From NCBI RefSeq assembly GCF_016134045.1, contig NZ_CP065915.1:682001-746000 (forward strand): a stretch of 64,000 nt of DNA, read 5' to 3'. A model generated the notes under the pieces. That model was not told the origin of the DNA and ran no database searches. It saw only the letters and a list, made by a program, of their open reading frames with translations. Position numbers and translations under genes: made by a program. Below, piece after piece: positions 25,341-34,491 of the stretch; within the stretch, counting starts at the first letter, position 1, and every line of letters begins with the position of its first letter. The DNA is from Pelagovum pacificum (lineage in GTDB: Bacteria > Pseudomonadota > Alphaproteobacteria > Rhodobacterales > Rhodobacteraceae).

Positions 25341-27593
25341 TCAGTCGATCCACCCGTCGTCGCGCAGGTACTCCAGCACTGCCGGCCGCACCGACTGTTC
25401 GCCCCGGTCGCGGGCCGCGTCGATTGCCGCGCGCACGTCCCGCAGGTTCACCCGGCGCAGCATGTGCTTCACGGGACCGATCGACGCGGGCCGCATCGAC
25501 AGCGTTCTCATCCCCATCGCCGCCAGCGCCAGCGCCTCGATCGGGCGGCCCGCATCCTCGCCGCAGAAGGACAGCGGCGTGCCGTGGGCGTCGCAGCGCT
25601 CGATCACCCGTTCGAGAAAGCTCAGGAACGACACGTTGAGCGTGTCGTAGCGCTTGCGCACCCGCTCGTTCTCGCGGTCGGCGGCGAAGAAGAACTGCTT
25701 CAGGTCGTTGCCACCGATCGAGAGGAAGTCGACCTCTCGATAAAAGACGTCCGGCGCGAAGCCGAGGCTCGGCGTCTCCAGCATCGCGCCGACCTGCACG
25801 TCCGAGGGCAGCGGATGGCCGAGGATACGCTCGCGCTCCATCGCCTTTTCGAACTCGGCGCGCGCGGCGCGGAACTCGTCGAGCTGCGCGACGAAGGGGA
25901 ACATCACCGTCAGCGGCCGGCCGTTCGCGGCCCGGATCAGCGCCTGGATCTGCATCCGCAGCACGCCCGGCTTGTCGAGCCCGACGCGGATCGCCCGCCA
26001 GCCGAGCGCGGGGTTCGGCTCGTCGTTCGGCTTCATGTAAGGCAGGACCTTGTCGCTGCCGATGTCGAGCGTGCGGAAGGCAACCCGCTTGCCGCCGGCG
26101 GCGTCCATCACGCGGGCGTAGAGCGCGGAGAGCTCGGCGCGCTTGGGCATCTGGTTGCGGATCAGGAACTGAAGCTCGGTGCGGAACAGGCCCACGCCCT
26201 CGGCCCCGGAGGAGGGCAGGGACGGCAGGTCGGCCATCAGTCCGGCGTTCATGTGCAGCGACACGACCGTGCCGCACTTCGCCTCCGCCGGCAGGTCGCG
26301 GATCGAGGCATACCGCTCCTGCGCGCGGTTCTTCATGGCGATCTTGTCGCCGAACGCGTTCTGCACCGTCTCGTCCGGGCGCAGGTGGACGACACCCTGT
26401 TCGGCATCGACGAGGATCTTGTCGCCGTTAAGCGCTTCTTGCGTGATCCGGTTCACCCGGATCAGCAGCGGAATGGCCCAGGCCCGTGCGACGATGGCGG
26501 CGTGACTCCCGACGGAGCCTTCCTCCAGCACGATCCCCCTGATCGTCTTGCCATAGTCCAGCAGTTCGCCGGGGCCGATGTTCTTGGCGACGAGGATCGG
26601 GTTCTCGGGCATCTCGGCACCCGTTTCCCGCCCTTGCCCGGTGAGGATGCGCAGCAGCCGGTTCGACAGGTCGTCGAGGTCGGAGAGCCGCTCGCGCAGG
26701 TACTGGTCGGCGGCGCGGGACAGGCGGTTACGGGCGAGCGACTGTTCCTTCTCGACCGCGGCCTCGGCGGTCAGGCCGTTGGCGATGTCCTCTTCCATCC
26801 GGCGCAGCCAGCTGCGGGAATTGGCGAACATGCGGTAGGCCTCGAACACCTGCACCTGTTCGGGATCGACGGCGCGGTTCGTCTCGAGCAGATCGTCGAC
26901 GGACATGCGCAGCTCTTCGATCGCCTCGTTCAGGCGGCGCTTCTCGGCGTCGGTATCGTCGGCGATCGGGTTGGTGACGACCACGCGCGGCTCGTGCAGG
27001 AACACGCGGCCCTCGACTGCGCCTTCCTGCGCGACGGTGCCGCGAAGCATCGCGGGCTGCTGGTGCCGCGCAGCGAGCGCCGCCCCCTCGCCGATGAAGG
27101 CGCCGAGCTCTGTCATCTCGGCGAGCACCATCGCCACGACTTCGAGGGCGTAGACCTCGTCACCGGTAAACTCGCGGGCTTCCTTGGACTGGACGACCAG
27201 CACGCCGAGCGCCTCGCCAAGCCGCTGGATCGGCACGCCGCAGAAGCTGGAGAAGCGTTCTTCCCCCGTCTCGGGCATGTAGCGGAAGCCGCGCTCGCTC
27301 GGCGCGTCGGCGGAGTTCACGGTGCGCCGCGACCGGGCCACGCGCCCCACGAGGCCCTCACCAAGGCGCATCCGCGTCTGGTGGACGGCCTCCGCCTCGA
27401 GCCCCTCCGTCGCGCAGAGTTCGAGCGTCTCGGGATCGCGGAAGAGGTAGATGGAGCAGACTTCGGTCCGCATCGAACTGGCGATGAGCCCGACGATCCG
27501 GTCGAGGCGGGCCTGCCCGGCGCTGTCCTCGGCCAGCGCGTCGCGCAGCCGGACGAGCAGCTTACGGCTGTCAGTTTCGAACCGGTCGTCCAT
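25341..27593 (-). CDS. ptsP: Nitrogen-type PTS enzyme I (PtsP, EI-Ntr)
   Basis: A 750-residue enzyme I with an N-terminal GAF sensor domain (~15-165). It takes phosphate from PEP on His364 (SVGSHAAIVAR) and passes it to NPr, which controls nitrogen and carbon responses rather than sugar uptake. The PEP-binding barrel contains GVGLFRTELQFL and the C-terminal SFCGEDAGRP with its catalytic Cys. I start at MDDRFETDSRK; the frame runs further upstream without family similarity. It is monocistronic here, with lysC further upstream on the same strand. Confidence 0.94.
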   Translation of the reverse strand: MDDRFETDSRKLLVRLRDALAEDSAGQARLDRIVGLIASSMRTEVCSIYLFRDPETLELCATEGLEAEAVHQTRMRLGEGLVGRVARSRRTVNSADAPSERGFRYMPETGEERFSSFCGVPIQRLGEALGVLVVQSKEAREFTGDEVYALEVVAMVLAEMTELGAFIGEGAALAARHQQPAMLRGTVAQEGAVEGRVFLHEPRVVVTNPIADDTDAEKRRLNEAIEELRMSVDDLLETNRAVDPEQVQVFEAYRMFANSRSWLRRMEEDIANGLTAEAAVEKEQSLARNRLSRAADQYLRERLSDLDDLSNRLLRILTGQGRETGAEMPENPILVAKNIGPGELLDYGKTIRGIVLEEGSVGSHAAIVARAWAIPLLIRVNRITQEALNGDKILVDAEQGVVHLRPDETVQNAFGDKIAMKNRAQERYASIRDLPAEAKCGTVVSLHMNAGLMADLPSLPSSGAEGVGLFRTELQFLIRNQMPKRAELSALYARVMDAAGGKRVAFRTLDIGSDKVLPYMKPNDEPNPALGWRAIRVGLDKPGVLRMQIQALIRAANGRPLTVMFPFVAQLDEFRAARAEFEKAMERERILGHPLPSDVQVGAMLETPSLGFAPDVFYREVDFLSIGGNDLKQFFFAADRENERVRKRYDTLNVSFLSFLERVIERCDAHGTPLSFCGEDAGRPIEALALAAMGMRTLSMRPASIGPVKHMLRRVNLRDVRAAIDAARDRGEQSVRPAVLEYLRDDGWID

Positions 27594-27766
27594 GCACCCT
27601 TCGTCCCCTCGCGGCGGGCGGGTCGATGCCCGCCGGTCTGTATATGGGATCGAATCACGGATTGGGAGAAGTGATTCCCCGAATACTCCGTTCTCCGCAC
27701 TGCGCGCGCACGGGAGAATGCCGGAGATTGCGCAGCGCCAGGCACACAAGTGCCCGGAACCATTGC

Positions 27767-27802
27767 ACAAAGAAAAGGCGCGCCCCGATTCGGGGACGCG
27801 CC
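27767..27802 (-). terminator. Intrinsic terminator of the acidic secreted-protein gene
   Basis: Read on the minus strand, a strong stem (GGCGCG-CCCCG pairing with CGGGG-A-CGCGCC, three-base loop, one bulge) is followed by TTTTCTTT. It lies 47 bases after the stop codon at 27849 and separates that gene from ptsP. Confidence 0.85.
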
Positions 27803-27848
27803 TGATCGTCTGTCAGTCCCGAGGCCGAAGCCCCGAGGAACGATCCGC

Positions 27849-28595
27849 TTACATGCGGTCGTCGATCACCAGGGTCGTCTGACCGTCTGCATCGGTGTTC
27901 CAGGCGACGACCTGATCGGCCGTGTAGCCCTGCTCTTCGAGCGCACCGGAAAGCACGTCGTTGCTTTCGATCTGGCTGCGGATGTCGGCCAGCCGGTCTT
28001 CCTGATCCGTCAGCGCCTGGTCGAGGCCGGAGCCCTGATCTGCGCCTTCACCCTGAAGGTCGGACAGGCGGACCCAGTCAACCTGGCTCTCTTCGGTCAC
28101 GTCGGAGAAGGACGCGCTGCCAGCGGCGTTGCCATTCAGGCTGGCAATGACATCGCCGTAGGTTGCGAAGTCTTCACCCGACTGGCCCGGAGTCGTCGCA
28201 GAACTGCCCGAGTCGGCAAGATCGGTCGACATGCTGTCGCTCGACGTGCTGCCTTCGGCGCCCGCTTCGGTATCCGCGCCGACATCGGCAAGCTCGGTGC
28301 CCAGTTCGCCATCGGCGGACAGGTTGCCCGAAGCCTCGGCGTCCGGCGACATGGCGTCCGCGTCGCCTTGTGCCAGATCAGTGCCGGCGTCTTCTTCGGA
28401 CTGAAGCGCGTCGTTGGTCATCTCGGTGCCGGCATCGGCGGACAGATTTTCGCCGGCTCCGGCTGTTGCTTCGGAACCCACGCCGTAAGTCGTGCTGTCT
28501 TCGGTCGCGGTGCCGGATTCGGCCTGCGCGAGAGCAGCGGTGGAAACAGTGCCCGCGAGAAGCGCGGCGACGGTGATTTTAAGTTCCTTACGCAT
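27849..28595 (-). CDS. Secreted acidic low-complexity protein
   Basis: A 248-residue protein with a signal peptide (MRKELKITVAALLAGTVSTAALA, cleavage before Gln24). Residues ~25-150 are a low-complexity mix of Asp, Glu, Ala, Gly, Ser and Thr with repeated ENLSADAGTEM / GNLSADGELGTEL phrases. Residues ~150-248 look globular (DFATYGDVIASLNG, GYTADQVVAWNTDADG). The net charge is very negative. No family is known to me. A ribosome site (AGGAGG) and a strong terminator show a real transcription unit. A periplasmic or surface role is inferred. Confidence 0.78.
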   Translation of the reverse strand: MRKELKITVAALLAGTVSTAALAQAESGTATEDSTTYGVGSEATAGAGENLSADAGTEMTNDALQSEEDAGTDLAQGDADAMSPDAEASGNLSADGELGTELADVGADTEAGAEGSTSSDSMSTDLADSGSSATTPGQSGEDFATYGDVIASLNGNAAGSASFSDVTEESQVDWVRLSDLQGEGADQGSGLDQALTDQEDRLADIRSQIESNDVLSGALEEQGYTADQVVAWNTDADGQTTLVIDDRM

Positions 28596-29066
28596 GGTCT
28601 TTACCTCCTAAAGTCCGTTGCGTGCCGCCGACCGGACATCCGGCCTCGGCGTCGTATGAACCACCAACAGTGGGAGGGGCGGGAGGTTGCATGGCGGGTC
28701 CCGAAACCGCCGGAAAGGGCAACTCTGCGCCAATCGGCGCCGAAGATGTCCCATTCATCAGCGGAGACCCGCGAGGTTCCGCAGGGTTGCGCGACGTCGG
28801 ACAAGAGCGGCCGACGTCGCGCGCCGAGGCTGCAACCGCAACGCACAAGTCTATTGCGATGCTCGCCCATGGCGCTAAGATGATTTCAACCGAAGCCGCG
28901 TGGCAGCGCGGCTCCGAAAGCTGATTTTCAAGAGGCTCCGCCGCCTCTCAAGTCCTTTTCGATCACGAATGCCTGTTGGCCCGGTGTCGATGGCGGGAGC
29001 TTCCGCAAGCCGAACGATCACGTCCGGCTCTGGGGGGAAGGAAGCGCCGGGCCGCCCTTTAACTCG
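28596..29066. other. 471-bp gap rich in hairpins; no supported gene
   Basis: No reading frame here has gene-like features. It holds at least four strong inverted repeats: 28727-28740 (GCGCC, tetraloop AATC, GGCGC), 28789-28822 (perfect 12-bp stem GCGCGACGTCGG / CCGACGTCGCGC, 10-base loop), 28894-28913 (AGCCGCG / CGCGGCT) and 28931-28948 (AGAGGC / GCCTCT). Some may end lysC transcription and others may belong to the leader of the acidic-protein gene. A structured small RNA is possible. Confidence 0.45.
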
Positions 29067-30305
29067 TCAGCTGGCCTTCTCGAGTTCGAACGCATCGTGA
29101 AGCGCCTGCACGGCCAGCTCCATGTACTTCCGATCGATCAGCACGGAGATCTTGATCTCCGATGTGGTGATGACCTTGATGTTGATGTTCTCGTCCTTGA
29201 GCGACTGGAACATCCGCGCGGCGACGCCGGCGTGGCTGCGCATCCCGATGCCCACGACGGAGACCTTGCTGACGCCGGTGTCGGCGACGAGGTCGTGGTA
29301 GTTGATGGAGCCGGACTCCTTCGCCTTCTCCATAGAGGCCTCGGCCCGCTTCACCTGGTCGACGGGGCAGGAGAAGGTCATGTCGGTGCGACCGTCCTCG
29401 GAGATGTTCTGCACGATCATGTCGACGTTCACGCCGGCCTCGGCCAGCGGGCCGAAGATGGCGGCGGCGATACCCGGACGGTCGGCGACCGAGATCAGGG
29501 TCATCTTGGCTTCGTCGCGGCTGTAGGCGACCCCGGCGACCACGTTGCTTTCCACGATGTCCTCCTCGGCACAGACAAGCGTGCCGGCTTCCTCGTTGTT
29601 GTCCTCGAAACTCGACAGCACCCGCAGGCGCACGCCGTAGCGCATGGCCAGCTCGACCGAGCGGGTCTGCAATACCTTGGCGCCGAGGCTCGCCAGTTCC
29701 AGCATTTCCTCGAACGCGATGCGGTCGAGCTTCCGCGCCTTGTCGCAGATGCGGGGATCGGTGGTGTAGACGCCGTCGACGTCGGTGTAGATGTCGCAGC
29801 GCTCCGCACCGAAAGCGGCGGCGAAGGCGACGGCGGTGGTGTCCGAGCCGCCCCGGCCGAGCGTGGTGATCCGACCCTCGGGGCTGATCCCCTGGAAGCC
29901 GGCGACCACGGCGACCTTCATCCCCTCGCCGAACTTCTTCAGGATATTCTCGGGCGGGATTTCCTCGATCCGGGCGGAGCCGTGGGCGGAGGTGGTCTTG
30001 AGCGGCACCTGCCACCCCTGCCAGCTGCGCGCGGGCACATCCATTTCCTGCAGCGTCAGCGCCATCAGCCCGGCGGTCACGTTCTCGCCGGAGGAGACGA
30101 CGGCGTCGTACTCGCGCGCGTCATAGAGCGGCGAGGTCTCGTTCACCCAGCCGACCAGCTCGTTGGTCTTGCCGGCCATCGCGGAGACGATGACGATCAC
30201 GTCGTAGCCGTTGGCCACTTCGCGACCCACGCGCTTGGCGGCGCGCTTGATACGGTCCGGCGTCGCGACGCTGGTGCCGCCGAATTTCATCACAAGTATG
30301 GGCAT
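29067..30305 (-). CDS. lysC: Aspartate kinase
   Basis: A 412-residue enzyme catalysing ATP-dependent phosphorylation of aspartate, the entry step to lysine, threonine and methionine. KFGGTS (7-12) opens the kinase domain and GRGGSDTTAVAFAAAFGA is the nucleotide/aspartate site. The C-terminal ~150 residues are two ACT domains for feedback control. An internal start for a separate beta subunit, known in some relatives, cannot be judged here. It is on the same strand as the DNA ligase gene, 96 bp away. Confidence 0.95.
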   Translation of the reverse strand: MPILVMKFGGTSVATPDRIKRAAKRVGREVANGYDVIVIVSAMAGKTNELVGWVNETSPLYDAREYDAVVSSGENVTAGLMALTLQEMDVPARSWQGWQVPLKTTSAHGSARIEEIPPENILKKFGEGMKVAVVAGFQGISPEGRITTLGRGGSDTTAVAFAAAFGAERCDIYTDVDGVYTTDPRICDKARKLDRIAFEEMLELASLGAKVLQTRSVELAMRYGVRLRVLSSFEDNNEEAGTLVCAEEDIVESNVVAGVAYSRDEAKMTLISVADRPGIAAAIFGPLAEAGVNVDMIVQNISEDGRTDMTFSCPVDQVKRAEASMEKAKESGSINYHDLVADTGVSKVSVVGIGMRSHAGVAARMFQSLKDENINIKVITTSEIKISVLIDRKYMELAVQALHDAFELEKAS

Positions 30306-30401
30306 GAAGCGTCCCTGCTCGAAGTCACGGCTCCATACCGTCGGTGCGGGGAGAGGGCAATTGCCTTGACGCAGGTGCCTCGGGGCTGTGGTTCGGGACG
30401 C

Positions 30402-31994
30402 TCAGCCGTAGGTGGCGAGCATGTCCTTGAGGTCGTCGAGCGTGTTGGCCTCCGACACCGGCTTGTCGTGGCGCCATCGGGACATGCGGGGAAAGCGGAG
30501 CGCGACGCCGGACTTGTGGCGGGGGCTTTCCTGAATGCCTTCGAAGGCGATCTCGAACACGTGCTCGGGTTTGACCTGCCTGACCGGGCCGAAGCGCTGT
30601 TGCGTGTTGCGGCGCACCCAGTGGGTGATCTTGCGGAATTCCTCGTCCGTGAGGCCGGAATAGGCCTTGGTGAAGGGGACGAGGTCGTCGCCGTCGCGGA
30701 CCGCGAAGGTGAAGTCGGTGAACAGGTTGGCGCGGCGGCCCGACCCCGACTGCGCGTAGATCATCACCGCGTCGATCACGAGCGGATCGACCTTCCATTT
30801 CCACCAGTCGCCCTTCTTGCGGCCCGACAGGTAGGGGCTGTCCTTGCGCTTGAGCATCAGCCCTTCGGCGTTCAGCTCGCGCGAGCGGGCGCGCTCCGCC
30901 GCGAGGCTGTCCCAGTCTTCGGCGTCCACCGACGGCGAGAGGCGGATCGGCGCCTCTGTCGGAGCGTCGGCGACGAGCGCCTCGAGCCGGGCGCGGCGGT
31001 CGGCGAAGGGCAGGGCGCGGATGTCCGTGCCGTCCTGTTCGAGCAGATCGTAGGCCATCAGGATGACCGGGCTCTCCGAGAGCAGCTTCTTCGGCACCGT
31101 CTTGCGACCGATCCGCTTTTGCAGCGCGTTGAAGGGCAGGGGTGTCTCGTCGGTGAAGGCGAGCACCTCGCCGTCGATCACGGTGCCTTCGGGCAGGTAG
31201 TCGATCAGGCGTGCGAACTCGGGGAAGCGGTCGGTCATCAGCTCTTCGCCGCGTGACCAGAGATGATGCTCGCCGCCCCGCAGGATCAGCTGGCCGCGGA
31301 TGCCGTCCCATTTCCGCTCCGCGATCCAGTCGGTCGCAGGGCCGAGCGCGTCGAGGTCGTCGACCTGATAGGCGAGGTAGAACGGATAGGGTCGGGACAG
31401 ATCGGCGCTCGGGTCGTGCGCCTCGATCAGGTTTTTCCAAGTGGTCGTCTCGGGCGTCCAGGAGCCCATCAGCTTGTGGGTGACTTCCGCCTCGTCCTGT
31501 CCGGTCGCCTCGGCCAGCGCGCGGGTCATCAGCTTCTGGCTGACGCCGACGCGGAAGCCGCCGGTCAGCAGCTTGGTGAAGAGCAGCCGCTCGGTGCGGT
31601 CCATGTGATCCCATGCGGCGAGGATGCCGGCCTTCCGCGCCTCGTCGTCGCGGGCGGAGAGGTCGCGCAGCGTGGCGATCCAGTCCGACAGGGGGCGGTC
31701 CTCGCCCGGTTCGGAGGCGGGCGGCAGGACGAGGGAGATCGTCTCCGCCAGGTCGCCGACGATGGGGTAGCTTTCCTCGAACAGCCAAAGCGGGATGCCG
31801 GCCCGCTCCGCCGCCCATTCGCGCAGGACGGTGGTCGTGATGACGCGTTTCGGGCGGCGGCCGGAGAAGAGCGCGACGCACCAGAGCTTGTCCTCGTCCG
31901 AGGCAGTTCGGAAGAATTCGGCCAGGGCCGCGACCTTGCGCGTGGTGCGGGTCGTCTGGTCGACGGCGGTGAACAGGGTGGCGAAGTCCTTCAT
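30402..31994 (-). CDS. ATP-dependent DNA ligase, damage-response type
   Basis: A 530-residue ligase with an N-terminal DNA-binding domain (1-200), adenylation domain with the nucleotidyl-lysine motif ERKWDGIRG (Lys228), later motifs IDGEVLAF and GLMLKRKDS, and an OB-fold end. It seals nicks and belongs to the bacterial class that travels with an MBL-fold exonuclease, an Lhr-like helicase and a phosphoesterase. The exonuclease precedes it and overlaps by four bases. Lhr and the phosphoesterase are not in this window. It is not a LigD-type NHEJ ligase. Confidence 0.92.
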   Translation of the reverse strand: MKDFATLFTAVDQTTRTTRKVAALAEFFRTASDEDKLWCVALFSGRRPKRVITTTVLREWAAERAGIPLWLFEESYPIVGDLAETISLVLPPASEPGEDRPLSDWIATLRDLSARDDEARKAGILAAWDHMDRTERLLFTKLLTGGFRVGVSQKLMTRALAEATGQDEAEVTHKLMGSWTPETTTWKNLIEAHDPSADLSRPYPFYLAYQVDDLDALGPATDWIAERKWDGIRGQLILRGGEHHLWSRGEELMTDRFPEFARLIDYLPEGTVIDGEVLAFTDETPLPFNALQKRIGRKTVPKKLLSESPVILMAYDLLEQDGTDIRALPFADRRARLEALVADAPTEAPIRLSPSVDAEDWDSLAAERARSRELNAEGLMLKRKDSPYLSGRKKGDWWKWKVDPLVIDAVMIYAQSGSGRRANLFTDFTFAVRDGDDLVPFTKAYSGLTDEEFRKITHWVRRNTQQRFGPVRQVKPEHVFEIAFEGIQESPRHKSGVALRFPRMSRWRHDKPVSEANTLDDLKDMLATYG

Positions 31995-33133
31995 CCGGTC
32001 TCGGACTCCTGCCCGGTTTTGGACGCCCTTCCATTTTCGGACTCCGGACCGGTCTCGATCACCTCGCCGGTCTCGGACTTCTGTTCATTTTCCGACCCGG
32101 AGCCGGTTTCGGACGGCTCTCCGGTTTCGGACGGGCTGTCGGTGTCGAGGCTCTCGCCCTCGTACTGGGTTTCGACGATGGCGGCGTCGTAGCCCTGTTC
32201 CTCCAGCCAGCGGCGGAAGACGGACGTGTAGCCGTGGGTGACGAAAACGCGCTCTGCGCCCGTCGCGCCGATCGCCTTGTTCAGGCCGTGCCAGTCGGCG
32301 TGGTCGGAGACGACGAACCCCCGGTCGGCGGCGCGGCGGCGGCGCACCCCGCGCAGCGCCATCCAGCCCGAGGCGAAGGCGCTCGACGCCTGCCCGAAGC
32401 GGCGCGCCCAGGGCGAGCCGAGCGCGGAGGGCGGTGCGAGGACGAGGGCGCCGGGATGGTCCTTGGCGTTGGTGTCGGGCGTGACGAGCGTGGTGTTCGG
32501 CAGGTCGAACCCCTCGGCGCGGAGCACATCGTTGGTGTTCTCCACCGCGCCGTGCGTCAGGATCGGACCGATGGAGGGATCGAGCATCGCCAGCAGCCGC
32601 TGCGCCTTGCCGAGCGAGTAGGCGCCAAGGATGGAGGCGCGGCCCTCGGCGGCGTTCGCGGCCCACCAGTCATTGAGCTGGGCCTTCAGCTCGGGCAGCG
32701 GGGTCCAGTTGAAGACAGGCAGGCCGAAGGTGCATTCGGTGATGAAGGCATGGCAGGGCACCGGCTCGAACGGTTCGGAGAGGCCGTCGTCGACAACCTT
32801 GTAGTCGCCGGAGACGACCCAGACCTCGCCCTTCACCTCGATCCGGATCTGCGCCGATCCGGGGACGTGGCCCGCCGGGTGGAAGGAGACCGTCGCGTCG
32901 CCGATCTTCAGCGGCTTGCCATAGTCGAGCGTGCGCACCGCCACGTCACCGAGGCGGTGTCGCAGGATCGGCGCGGTGCCGGGCGTGGCGAGGTAGCGGC
33001 CCATTCCCTCTCGGGCGTGGTCGGAATGGCCGTGCGTGATGAGGGCCCGGTCCACCGGGCGCCACGGGTCGACGTAGAAGTCGCCCGCCGGACAATAGAT
33101 GCCGCTGTCTGTGAAGGTCAGGACCTCGCTCAT
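31991..33133 (-). CDS. Ligase-associated MBL-fold DNA exonuclease
   Basis: A 380-residue metallo-beta-lactamase/beta-CASP-type nuclease. The metal motif THGHSDHA (33-40), FHPAGHVPGSAQ, SGDYKV and VSDHADWHGL are intact. Relatives trim DNA ends before ligation. The last ~50 residues (from about 331) are a low-complexity tail of SETG/SEN-type phrases, encoded by imperfect short DNA repeats at 31994-32150. This tail is not part of the fold. The stop overlaps the ligase start (ATGA). Confidence 0.9.
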   Translation of the reverse strand: MSEVLTFTDSGIYCPAGDFYVDPWRPVDRALITHGHSDHAREGMGRYLATPGTAPILRHRLGDVAVRTLDYGKPLKIGDATVSFHPAGHVPGSAQIRIEVKGEVWVVSGDYKVVDDGLSEPFEPVPCHAFITECTFGLPVFNWTPLPELKAQLNDWWAANAAEGRASILGAYSLGKAQRLLAMLDPSIGPILTHGAVENTNDVLRAEGFDLPNTTLVTPDTNAKDHPGALVLAPPSALGSPWARRFGQASSAFASGWMALRGVRRRRAADRGFVVSDHADWHGLNKAIGATGAERVFVTHGYTSVFRRWLEEQGYDAAIVETQYEGESLDTDSPSETGEPSETGSGSENEQKSETGEVIETGPESENGRASKTGQESETG

Positions 33134-33169
33134 GCGCGCAGAACTAGCGCGCGGGCGTGGTCCGCCAAA

Positions 33170-34135
33170 TCAGCGGTGCGCGATGAAGTGTTCGGCCAGC
33201 CGGTCGAAGATCGCGGTGCGGTGCGCGGGTGTTTCCATCAGGACTTCGTGCCGGCCGTTCTGAATCATGACGAGGTCGCCGTTCGGCCAGCTTTCCATGC
33301 GGGCATGGACGCGGTCTGTGTCGACGATCGCCTCGTCCGTGCCGAGGAAGGTGACGCAGTCGATGTCCGGCGCGGGCATGTTGGCGAGCGTGCGCATCTC
33401 GACCAGAGCCTCGTTCAGCCAGTGCAGAGAAGGGCCGCCGAGCGCGAGGTCGGGATAGCCCTCGAGCTGGCGGCGCATGTAATGGAACATGTCCTCGTCG
33501 GAGGTGAGGGTATTCACCTCGAACGCGGCGCGCAGCACGTAGGGCTGGGCCAGCTGGCCGGGCGCGAAGACGTGGGAGAATCGCAGGTAGCGCGACAGGC
33601 TCGACAGCGCCCAAGCGGCGGGGCGCATGACGGCGGACATCTGGATGCCCCACATCGGCGCGGAGAACGCGGCGGCGGCGACGTCGATCTGCTCGTGCAG
33701 GGCGCGCAGGCCGATGCACCCGCCCATCGAATGGCCGAGCAGATACCACGGCTTCGGCAGGTCGAGCGCGGCGCAATGGTCCATCACGGCGGCGACGTCG
33801 AGCTGGTAGTCGATGAACTTGCCGACATGGCCGATGTTGCGGTCGTCCTGCAGGCGGGCGGCCAGGCCCTGACCGCGCCAGTCGATCGCAACGGTGGCAA
33901 AGCCGCGCTCGGCCAGCGCGGCGGCGTCGCGGCCGTATTTCTCGGCATATTCGGTGCGGCCGGGGAAGATCAGGACGGTGCCGATGGCGCCGTCCTTGGG
34001 CCAGTGGGCGACGCGGATGCGCAGCCCGTCGGCGGCATTGACCCAGTAGGCCATCGCGTCGGCGGGCCCTTCGGCCACGTCGTCATGGAACGGGGCGGCC
34101 TCCATCGGGGCCTCGGCGACGCGATTCTGTATCAA
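33170..34135 (-). CDS. Alpha/beta hydrolase (lysophospholipase PldB-like)
   Basis: A 321-residue serine hydrolase. The nucleophile elbow LGHSMGGC (133-140, Ser136) and oxyanion region FPGRTEY are typical of the monoacylglycerol lipase/PldB group. The catalytic Asp probably lies in LGTDEAIVD and the His in NGRHEVLME. No signal peptide is present, so it acts in the cytosol or at the inner membrane. It overlaps the SCP2 gene (ATGA) and is 36 bp from the exonuclease gene, giving a four-gene run. Confidence 0.85.
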   Translation of the reverse strand: MIQNRVAEAPMEAAPFHDDVAEGPADAMAYWVNAADGLRIRVAHWPKDGAIGTVLIFPGRTEYAEKYGRDAAALAERGFATVAIDWRGQGLAARLQDDRNIGHVGKFIDYQLDVAAVMDHCAALDLPKPWYLLGHSMGGCIGLRALHEQIDVAAAAFSAPMWGIQMSAVMRPAAWALSSLSRYLRFSHVFAPGQLAQPYVLRAAFEVNTLTSDEDMFHYMRRQLEGYPDLALGGPSLHWLNEALVEMRTLANMPAPDIDCVTFLGTDEAIVDTDRVHARMESWPNGDLVMIQNGRHEVLMETPAHRTAIFDRLAEHFIAHR

Positions 34136-34422
34136 GCCAGAACGCTCGACAGTTTCATGGCGGTGCCCATGTCGCCGTCCAGCTTGAGGCGGCCGCCCAT
34201 GTAGGCGGCGGTCGCGTCTTCCTCGCCGTCGAGAATCGCCTGGAACGTCTCGGCGGAGGCGGTGAGGGTGACGTCGGCGGCTTCGTCGGCGGCGCGGGCG
34301 CCGGACTCGTCGATGATGATCGAGCCTTCGTCTTCGATCACGAATTTCGCCGTTCCGTCAAAGCCTTCGCCGTCCATCTTCTCATTCAGGCGGGCCACGG
34401 CCCCGGTCACCACGTCGCTCAT
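34132..34422 (-). CDS. SCP2 sterol-carrier domain protein
   Basis: A 96-residue single SCP-2 domain: DGTAKFVIEDEGSIIIDESG, DVTLTASAETFQAILDGEEDATAAYMGGRLKLDGDMG. Such domains bind acyl-CoA or other lipids in the cytosol. The ATG chosen begins MSDVVTGAV; the frame runs open far upstream antisense to the helicase gene but is not coding there. It is the first gene of the run SCP2, hydrolase, exonuclease, ligase, and is divergent from the TPR gene with 69 bp between starts. Confidence 0.88.
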   Translation of the reverse strand: MSDVVTGAVARLNEKMDGEGFDGTAKFVIEDEGSIIIDESGARAADEAADVTLTASAETFQAILDGEEDATAAYMGGRLKLDGDMGTAMKLSSVLA

Positions 34423-34491
34423 TTGCCGATCCTTCCAAGTTGTGACGACAGAGATCTGGTCTCTGTCCGCAGGATGTCTACATTCAGGGTT

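Noticed and set aside
28622..28924. A 100-codon frame in the gap before lysC
   Set aside because: No ribosome site or domain, and the composition matches intergenic DNA with hairpins.
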